A stretch of 14,310 bases of DNA, taken from Euperipatoides rowelli. Its lineage: Eukaryota; Onychophora; Udeonychophora; Euonychophora; Peripatopsidae. Position 1 is the first letter of the stretch; each line of letters opens with the position of its first letter. Under the pieces are notes generated by a model, which was given only the letters and a program-made list of their open reading frames with translations, searched no databases and was not told the DNA's origin. The stretch is from assembly GCA_003024985.2 (NCBI GenBank), contig PXIH01S0024339.1. One strand, written 5' to 3'. Positions 9,462-14,310 of the stretch are shown one piece after another. Position numbers and translations under genes: made by a program.

Positions 9462-9566
9462 CTACTGGAATAGTTGTTGGAACTGTTACTGAGGCTGAAC
9501 TTGTCACCTTAGAAACAGTGGAGTTGGGCATTACGGTATGAAGAGGAGTAGTATGTGATGTACCAA
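9462..9566 (-). CDS. Internal coding exon of the same gene, symmetric phase 1-1
   Basis: The acceptor is TTTCTTTTACAG (AG at 9568-9567) and the donor is a perfect GTAAGT (9461-9456). The exon is 105 nt. Two bases (TT) complete the G left by the upstream exon to give Val, then 34 codons follow, and one G is left over. The peptide reads GTSHTTPLHTVMPNSTVSK and then TSSASVTVPTTIPV: Ser/Thr/Val/Pro-rich, continuous in character with the upstream exon. Because it enters and leaves in phase 1 and its length is a multiple of three, skipping it would keep the frame, so it could be an alternative cassette. That is inference only. It carries no recognisable domain. Confidence 0.8.
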
Positions 9567-10002
9567 CTGTAAAAGAAACTATAATTATAAAGTAGATTTT
9601 TAGGGAATCTATTTATACTGCAAATACAGACACAAACACAGGAAATGAATTTAAACATGTCAGCAGTGAATAATTGAATATATACAGTACCATAAAGATC
9701 ATTTAATAATTATAAAAATGGTTAAAGAAATCTTGTCAGTATGGCCATTTTTTTAATTTTTTGTAATAATTATGAAGGTTTGTGACATAATATAGCCCAA
9801 AATTAGAATTAACTCCATATTTTTCATAAGCGGATAATCCATCACGTCTTTTTTTTTTAAAAAAAAAAAACCTGCAAATGTGTAATAATGAAGCTAAATG
9901 CCACTGCTTAAATTGAGTCATGAAAAGCTACATTATAATACAGTACATTAAAACATTTAATGCAAGTGAATTTAATCAAAGTGCTACTTGTCAATAACTC
10001 AC

Positions 10003-10030
10003 TGATAGATATTTCCTCTCTCTGCATGCT
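10003..10030 (-). other. Possible cryptic or poison micro-exon in the 3.8 kb intron
   Basis: On the minus strand CCATTTTCAG is followed by 28 nt and then a perfect GTGAGT donor (10002-9997). Entered in phase 1 it is open (EHAERGNIY). Because 28 is not a multiple of three, it shifts the frame of the 9462-9566 exon, which then meets TAA about 57 nt in. That stop is followed by further exon junctions, the arrangement expected for nonsense-mediated decay. It could be a regulatory poison exon, or chance splice sites in an AT-rich intron. Confidence 0.25.
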
Positions 10031-10325
10031 CTGAAAATGGACATGAATTAAAAAAAGGACCAATAAATGGCAAAGACAAAATTAACTGTCCTCTATAAAT
10101 CTGGACAATAGTTTCTTATTTCCACAATAAATTGCAGCATCAAAGTTTAAATATTATAGTGAATGCTATTTGAATTTTATTGTTATTGTATTAATTTGCT
10201 TGTGGAAAGAACAGCTGATTTTTGTATACGTATTGTTTACTTTCAAAACACAGCCATTCTATTTTAATAGTAAATGCCATGTAGCATAGTTTGGCCAATT
10301 ATGAGAAAGTAAACAATGCATAAAA

Positions 10326-10484
10326 CCACCAACTTTCTTTACACACGTGAATAATCTACAATGCTTTGCATGTGTGCAAGTTCTTGGCAATAAAAGAACT
10401 TGGCACACATGACTTAGGATCTTGCTTGTTGGAACGACATTTGTCATTCCAGCGAGTTATCATTTCATTGGTTTATTTTGGTGG
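10326..10484. repeat. Nested hairpin cluster: two strong stems inside a closing inverted repeat
   Basis: CATGTGTGCAAGTTCTT (10369-10385) pairs with 10394-10411 over 17 bp with a single 1-nt bulge and an 8-nt loop. Thirteen bases on, CTTGTTGGAA (10425-10434) and GAC (10436-10438) pair with 10443-10456, including two G-T wobbles, around ATTT. Outside both, CCACCAA (10326-10332) pairs with TTGGTGG (10478-10484). A smaller GATTGA/TCAATC hairpin follows at 10488-10505. The G-T wobbles suit an RNA fold, but a degenerate transposon is equally possible. Open frames crossing this block on both strands are likely by-products of its higher GC content. Confidence 0.45.
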
Positions 10485-10545
10485 CTGGATTGATGAACGT
10501 CAATCAAAGGAGTTATATCTTCCCCAATGGTATATACAGTATGTA

Positions 10546-10604
10546 CAGCAAGGATATTTGGGGCTTTTCTGTATACATTTTTTGTATATGTCAGAGACTT
10601 GCTG
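10546..10604. repeat. Short inverted repeat next to the hairpin cluster
   Basis: CAGCAAG (10546-10552) pairs with CTTGCTG (10598-10604) across 45 nt that include internal TGTATA/GTATAT elements. It may mark an edge of the same repeat as the preceding hairpins. Confidence 0.3.
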
Positions 10605-11466
10605 GCTTAAGATTTCTTTCCCTTTGGCTTTGGAATAAAATGTTTGTATTCCACTATGTTTTTAAGTTCTACTTCACACAATTTCTTATATATAACAACC
10701 AGTTAGTTATAATACATAAGAATTATATCAGGAAATGAATTTAAATAAAAATTAATAAAAAAAATAAAAAATAAAATAATGCATATACAGAACTACGGTA
10801 TTTATTTTTTAAACAATATTTATAATATACAAAATTAATTTTCCAAGAATAATGTGCACCGGGCTAATAGAATAATACAATGAACAATAAAAGTAGCCAG
10901 AAGAATTACTAATAAACAATAATATTGTATCGGTAATTACTTCTTTTATATGTAAAATTTTAAACATTTTAATTTTTTTTTTTTTTAATATATATTAAAT
11001 AAATTATTATAATGTTGTCAATAACTGCAGGTGGCAATAACATACACTTTAAATGAATGTAGAAGTAAATTCCATGGCAATAATTTTATAAACAATTACT
11101 ATCCCACATCTGCCACATGCCAAATGGTTTATGTATTATTTAAGAAGACAATATCAATATTTTTGATTAAGGTTAACTAGGTAGACACTCAAGCTTCTTA
11201 TTTTGATCACCAATGCATAATGGTATTCACACAAAATAAACACATTAATATTATTCATATAGAAATAAACAATCATTGGTTACCAACATTTATTACTAAA
11301 ACAATTTTTTTTTCTTGCATTTTTTTTATTTTTTCTGCTTTCTCAAAATGAATACTTAGCACATAAAAAGTATTAATCTTGCAAATTTTCAATTGTTTAT
11401 CACTAAAAATAAATAAAATAAAAAATCTTAATGGTGTGACTTCTAAACTCATTCTAATGTCTAATA

Positions 11467-11628
11467 GTGTTCCAACCTGACCATCATTTGTCATAACTGA
11501 TGACATGGACATCAAAGTGTGGTGAATTGACAAAAGTTGATAGCCAAAAAAAAATTATCAAATCTTAAAAGGTAAATAAAAATTATGATTTTTACAATTA
11601 TGGAAAAAAAAAAGGTTGGAAACCATTG
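11467..11628. repeat. Degenerate hAT-like MITE (about 160 bp)
   Basis: The right end reads GGTTGGAAACCATTG (11614-11628). Its reverse complement, CAATGGTTTCCAACC followed by T-runs, matches the common hAT terminus CAGTGGTT(C)CCAACC. The left end reads GTGTTCCAACC (11467-11477), an eroded match. The flanking octamers GTCTAATA (11459-11466) and GTCTATGA (11629-11636) agree at six of eight positions and fit the TCTA-centred sites favoured by hAT insertions. There is no transposase inside. Confidence 0.45.
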
Positions 11629-11636
11629 GTCTATGA

Positions 11637-11665
11637 CAGTGGTGGACACAAAGTTAATCATGATA
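11637..11665 (+). repeat. Possible left terminus of a second hAT-like element, abutting the MITE
   Basis: CAGTGGTGGACACAAAG starts right after the octamer GTCTATGA and resembles hAT starts of the type CAGTGGTGGACAAA. The hAT transposase remnant at 12207-12284 lies 570 bp to the right in the same orientation, a plausible 5'-leader distance, so both may belong to one broken element. I found no matching right terminus in the window. Confidence 0.35.
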
Positions 11666-11751
11666 GACTGCTCAATCTCCATTCTCCAGCTGATTTTAGG
11701 TACAGTATATCTCAACAAAGGATCATGAAATTATTTTTACATTTGATTGTC

Positions 11752-11797
11752 AATTAAAAAAAGAATCCATCATGCTGGATTCTTTTTACATTTAATT
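11752..11797. repeat. Perfect 12-bp hairpin
   Basis: AAAAAGAATCCA (11758-11769) pairs perfectly with TGGATTCTTTTT (11776-11787) around a 6-nt loop. AATTAAA-type bases extend the stem on both sides beyond a small bulge. It is the strongest short palindrome in this intron. It lies inside the presumed broken hAT element and may be a nested insertion footprint. Confidence 0.5.
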
Positions 11798-12116
11798 ATA
11801 ACACAATTTACAAATAACAATGTTTTATATCGCAATGTGTGCGCTATTAGTCCTAAGTCACACCTATATCTAGCGTTACAGTGCGCTAAACCCAACCCTT
11901 ACTTTGGCTTAAGTCCATGTACTAGAGTGCAATGCACAAATCAGAATCAGTTTCCCTGCTGCATCATTCAACATTAGTGACTAATCACTATTCTTTTTTC
12001 ATGTTATTAACCACGTAAAGCGACATTGACTTTAAAGTCTGCCATAACATATTAATTACTGTATGTTTACAAATTGATATATTTTCATTTGAGGTAAATC
12101 TGCATTTTTTATATAC

Positions 12117-12175
12117 ACAATTTGTAATTTTTTTAACTAATAAGTTTACAATTTATTTTTTTAACTAATAAGTTT
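12117..12175. repeat. Tandem duplication, 28-31 bp unit, two copies
   Basis: Unit one (12117-12147) and unit two (12148-12175) both begin ACAATTT and end with the same 21 bases, which carry AACTAATAAGTTT after seven T. They differ by a 3-nt deletion. The unit also contains ACTAA, a branch-point-like sequence. It sits just upstream of the hAT transposase remnant. Confidence 0.6.
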
Positions 12176-12206
12176 TCATTTGTTTGCCTTTATTATAGAT
12201 TTGAAA

Positions 12207-12284
12207 ATGAATGATGAGCCAAAAAAGAAGAAATCTAAAACTTACCATTTTAATACTGAATGGGAGAATTATTATTTTTTATAG
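12207..12284 (+). pseudogene. N-terminal remnant of a hAT-type transposase (GTF2IRD2/SCAND3-like)
   Basis: An ATG at 12207 opens 25 codons and stops at TAG (12282-12284). The peptide begins MNDEPKKKKSKTYHF and continues NTEWENYYF. A lysine/arginine tract followed by a F-N-x-E-W-x-x-x-Y-F motif is typical of the start of hAT transposases and their domesticated relatives (GTF2IRD2, SCAND3/ZBED9 type). In these a BED-like zinc finger (V/C-x-x-C) should follow at once. Here the frame stops instead and I see no zinc-finger or catalytic segment downstream, so the gene is dead and truncated. It lies opposite in strand to the host gene, inside its 3.8 kb intron. A pyrimidine tract ending TTATTATAG precedes it and could be an old acceptor. 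Confidence 0.55.
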
Positions 12285-12389
12285 AGTTTAATTCAAAGTG
12301 AATTTGTCTCATTTGTCATGTTATCATATAATTACCATAATTATGTTCTTAGTTTTGATGAGAAATAAAAATTTTCTTCCTTTTTTTTT

Positions 12390-12450
12390 TTTTTAATTTT
12401 AAACAGGTGCTCACAAATATCAAATGTGTGCTCACCATTTGTCTAGGAAA
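12390..12450. repeat. Short repeated GTGCTCAC motif with hairpin
   Basis: GTGCTCAC occurs twice in this stretch. CAAATG and CATTTG flank the second copy as a 6-bp stem with a 9-nt loop, followed by GTCTAGGA, a hAT-like target octamer. This may be another eroded transposon end. The evidence is thin. Confidence 0.25.
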
Positions 12451-13071
12451 TATTATAAAGTATTGGTTTTCGATTCATTAATTTGATATCATAGTAAAGG
12501 CAAATAATTTTTACTATCCAAGCAGTTTATTGAATCAATGACAGTATAAATAATTTTTAGATTCTCCTATTAGATTTTTGTAATCCTATAGATCCAATAG
12601 TCTGCTTGATATCAAAATTCTGTCAAATTAATGGAAATGAATTTATTATTTCTGTTATAACATTAGAGAGTACTGAATAAATCCTTAGCTATATTAATCA
12701 ATAAGAGGTTGCTCAATGGTTTAGAAATTAATGCCAGTTGGGGAGAGGAAGAGAAAGTGGAAAAATATTTATTTAGGGACAAAAGTATTTTGAATTTGTT
12801 CTTGGAGGGGAGGAGGATTATTTTCAGAAAAATGCTAGTTGAAGATTTAGATGGATGGGTAGCATGAAGGTGAAAGGTGTGACCAGATTTTCGTAATAAA
12901 AACTGGTAGCAATATGGAATTTCTCATTAACATTAGAGTTTGGAAGTGTGTTGGATGGATAACAATTTTAATATTTTTCAGCTTTTTTTATTAATGGTCC
13001 TTCAAAATAAATATAAAAGTCAAAATATATACTGTGTATATACTGTACATATACATGTACACATATTGTTT

Positions 13072-13100
13072 ACACATGCACAAAACATGTGTGCATGTGT
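13072..13100. repeat. Perfect 11-bp CA/TG hairpin
   Basis: ACACATGCACA (13072-13082) pairs with TGTGCATGTGT (13090-13100) around 7 nt. The arms alternate purine and pyrimidine, so the segment could also adopt Z-DNA or cruciform structure. It follows a run of TATAC/TGTACA repeats (13024-13070) and probably arose from a decayed CA microsatellite. Confidence 0.5.
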
Positions 13101-13172
13101 GTCACATCCGTACCAAATGGCAACTCTGTATTGTTTAGCTTTTTCTACATTAAATTGAACATTGATTTCATC

Positions 13173-13200
13173 TACTGTATATGTACAGTAATACTGTATA
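13173..13200. repeat. TACTGTA/TACAGTA triple cluster
   Basis: Three copies of the TAC(A/T)GTA heptamer fall within about 28 bp. The first two form a 7-bp stem with a 4-nt loop (TACTGTA TATG TACAGTA). It is the densest small instance of the motif that recurs through the window. Confidence 0.5.
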
Positions 13201-13340
13201 TAAATATTTAAATTTTGTTAATTCTAACATACTAATGACAATTATCCAGTCTGAAGGATTTCAAGTAATTTATGAAATTAAGATATTTTCACAATGGTTA
13301 TTTCAGATATAAATTTATTTCATTTAAATAATCAATATAC

Positions 13341-13576
13341 CTGGTTTGACCTTGGCTGAAGATACTACAGGGGTTTGTTGAGGAACAGGGGCAACAGTTG
13401 CTTGGCTAACCATTTTTTGAGAAAGGGGTTGAGATTGCTGAATGATTGGTGAAGAAGCATGAACAGGTTTGGAACTAGTTGTAAGAGAGCGAACAGAAAC
13501 TTCTGCAGTTCTACTTGCAGTCTGAAGAGTCATCTGTACAGTACTTCCTGTCAAATTTGATGTGTGACTCACATTT
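13341..13576 (-). CDS. Internal coding exon (first visible) of an unrecognised Ser/Thr/Gln-rich protein
   Basis: This minus-strand exon starts after a strong acceptor (a pyrimidine-rich tract ending TTTTTCAG, AG at 13578-13577) and ends at CCAG|GTATAT. It is 236 nt long: one base completing a codon begun upstream, 78 open codons, then one base (G) handed to the next exon. The peptide opens NVSHTSNLTGSTVQ and contains SSPIIQQSQPLSQ and PQQTPVVSSAKVKPG. It is dominated by Ser, Thr, Val, Gln and Pro, with no cysteine or histidine cluster and no hydrophobic segment, so it looks disordered. A valine GTG lies near the exon start, but the open frame runs back to the acceptor, so this is not a translation start. 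I infer a linker or low-complexity region of a regulatory or RNA/chromatin-associated protein. The family is not recognised. The outgoing phase fits the acceptor at 9566, which is the main evidence that this is a real exon. Confidence 0.8.
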
Positions 13577-13810
13577 CTGAAAAATGAAATATATCCTTCC
13601 TTTTTTTATCTAAATAAAATGATTAAATTGTTATTCCATTTACATTGTTTATTATCTAATTGACATTATTATAATTTTCTATCATACAGCATGTAATTTT
13701 GTCATAATTTTTTAGAATAACTATGCTTAAATGATAGTTAAGCATTTTTTTTAAAACAAATTAATAATTGTGCATAGCAATACATCTTTTCACAGGTGTA
13801 TGGCTGTGCC

Positions 13811-13878
13811 CAGTACCGGATCTACACATGGGCTGCTGTCCAGGGACTCGGCCTCATCAAAATAAAAAAAATTAATAA
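13811..13878. repeat. DNA-transposon terminus fragment (CAGTACCGGATCTA type)
   Basis: CAGTACCGGATCTACACATG is followed by a GGGCTG...CCAGGGACTCGGCC stretch and then AAAATAAAAAAAATTA. It resembles a widespread class of element ends of the form CAG-x-G-x-CGGATC(T/C)A, a run of G/C-rich GGGCCC-like sequence, then an A-rich run. The GC content stands out sharply from the flanks. No opposite terminus or target duplication is evident. The class assignment (hAT-like) is from pattern memory. Confidence 0.4.
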
Positions 13879-13950
13879 ATTTACAATTAATTTTATTTCA
13901 TTTGTAACAATAAAAATTAGTGGGATACCTAGGCCGAAATAATGTATAAA

Positions 13951-14040
13951 GGCTCATTTATACTTTTACGCAACAGGTTTTATCCATCTCGAAATACGGA
14001 GTGATTTGCGTTAATGTGTTTATACTTTTCTGCAAGGTTG
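13951..14040. repeat. DNA-transposon-like fragment with duplicated TTTATACTTTT motif
   Basis: TTTATACTTTTACGCAA (13957-13973) recurs as TTTATACTTTTCTGCAA (14019-14035). ACGCAA (13968-13973) is also inverted as TTGCGT inside the interval. Termini of the form GGCTC-x-TTTATACTTTTGCG with such sub-terminal repeats are seen in PIF/Harbinger-type and related elements. Here only one end, starting at GGCTCATTTATAC (13951), is visible. Confidence 0.35.
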
Positions 14041-14310
14041 GTCCGTAATCAATAAAATTGCTTCATACAATAGCCAATAATATCCCTCCCCTAATTTTCA
14101 ACAGTTATTGTTTTTAATTTTATGTATCAAAATGAATTCAAATAAACTTCTAGTAGCCTATTGTGTAAAATATTTTAGCTTTACTTTATTTAAAAATCTT
14201 TATTTTAACCTTCGAGCGGTCGCGTTCAAAATTTTAACATGAGCAGTCACGTGTTGTAATTTTTACAACTCATAGAATCCTATGTATAAAAGTTTCCAAA
14301 TATGTGTAAT

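Larger units (their letters stand above)
9567..13340 (-). other. Intron (3.8 kb) between the 13341 and 9462 exons, transposon-rich
   Basis: The intron is bounded by GT at 13340-13339 and AG at 9568-9567. It contains no coding frame that fits the gene. It holds the cryptic exon candidate (10003-10030), the nested hairpin cluster (10326-10484), a hAT-like MITE and an abutting terminus (11467-11660), a 12-bp hairpin (11758-11787), a tandem duplication (12117-12175), a broken hAT transposase start (12207-12284) and the CA/TG hairpin (13072-13100). Positions 10640-11450 and 12290-12930 are AT-rich with homopolymer runs, and I see nothing further in them. Confidence 0.7.
13577..14310. other. Upstream intron (right flank) with transposon fragments
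   Basis: By phase, sequence right of 13576 on the minus strand should be intron, because the 13341-13576 exon begins mid-codon. No further exon can be placed. The stretch contains the two transposon-like fragments at 13811-13878 and 13951-14040, a perfect GTTGTAA/TTACAAC hairpin (14253-14269) and a CACGTG just before it (14249-14254). Nothing else is supported. Confidence 0.5.

Noticed and set aside
10259-10738. Several overlapping open frames on both strands (10259-10447 minus, 10366-10638 plus, 10478-10738 plus)
   Set aside because: They run through strong hairpins and each other, have noise-like composition, and lack splice or start context. They follow from the higher GC of the hairpin cluster.
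11273-11718. Two overlapping minus-strand frames of 86 and 68 codons
   Set aside because: The sequence is dominated by Phe/Ile/Lys from A/T runs and spans the hAT-like MITE and its terminus.
11747-11977. 76-codon plus-strand frame
   Set aside because: Its start lies inside the perfect 12-bp hairpin, and the rest shows no protein-like pattern or splice support.
12237-12260. Minus-strand GTAAGT preceded by CCCATTCAG, giving a 10-nt exon
   Set aside because: A 10-nt exon would break the frame between the 13341 and 9462 exons. The site is inside the hAT transposase remnant on the opposite strand.
1-14310. tRNA genes, tRNA-derived SINEs, CRISPR arrays, bacterial operons or phage genes
   Set aside because: I found no box A/box B pair with cloverleaf arms, no regularly spaced direct repeats, and no long uninterrupted frames. 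The composition and splice sites point to a eukaryotic nuclear genome.

Overview
This is AT-rich (roughly 70-75% A+T) nuclear DNA from a eukaryote, most likely an invertebrate animal. It has long introns with GT-AG junctions and no operon-like packing. It is littered with fragments of DNA transposons, mainly hAT-like. I cannot assign a phylum. There is no rRNA, tRNA, CRISPR array or bacterial-type gene that I can support.

The only well-supported gene lies on the minus strand and runs from right to left through most of the window. Four internal coding exons can be placed: 13341-13576, 9462-9566, 6613-6781 and 5309-5442. Each has a good acceptor and a consensus-like donor, and the reading phase carries through all three joins without a stop. 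Together they encode about 214 residues of a Ser/Thr/Val/Pro/Gln-rich, probably disordered protein, ending in an aromatic- and proline-rich stretch. I do not recognise the family. The 5' end lies beyond the right edge. The 3' end lies either in the region below 5308 or beyond the left edge. A 9-codon terminal exon at 5099-5127 is possible, but it sits inside one arm of a long inverted repeat.

Layout from left to right. Positions 1-2900 are intergenic or distal sequence with the end of a hAT-like element (361-442), several miRNA-sized hairpins (near 203-253, 789-852 and 2250-2300) and a decayed, GC-richer coding-like block (about 1458-1886). Positions 2900-4850 are very AT-rich with little content. 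Positions 4862-5138 form a foldback element. The exons follow, separated by introns of 1.2, 2.7 and 3.8 kb. The first of these holds another foldback element (5951-6189). The 3.8 kb intron holds a cluster of nested hairpins (10326-10484), a hAT-like MITE abutting another hAT-like terminus (11467-11660), a broken hAT transposase start (12207-12284) and a possible frame-shifting cryptic exon (10003-10030). The right flank (13577-14310) carries two further transposon-like fragments.

Across the whole window the palindrome-like heptamers TACAGTA and TACTGTA are strongly over-represented. No multi-gene system is visible. The points of interest are exon/transposon interplay, hairpins and the heptamer enrichment.
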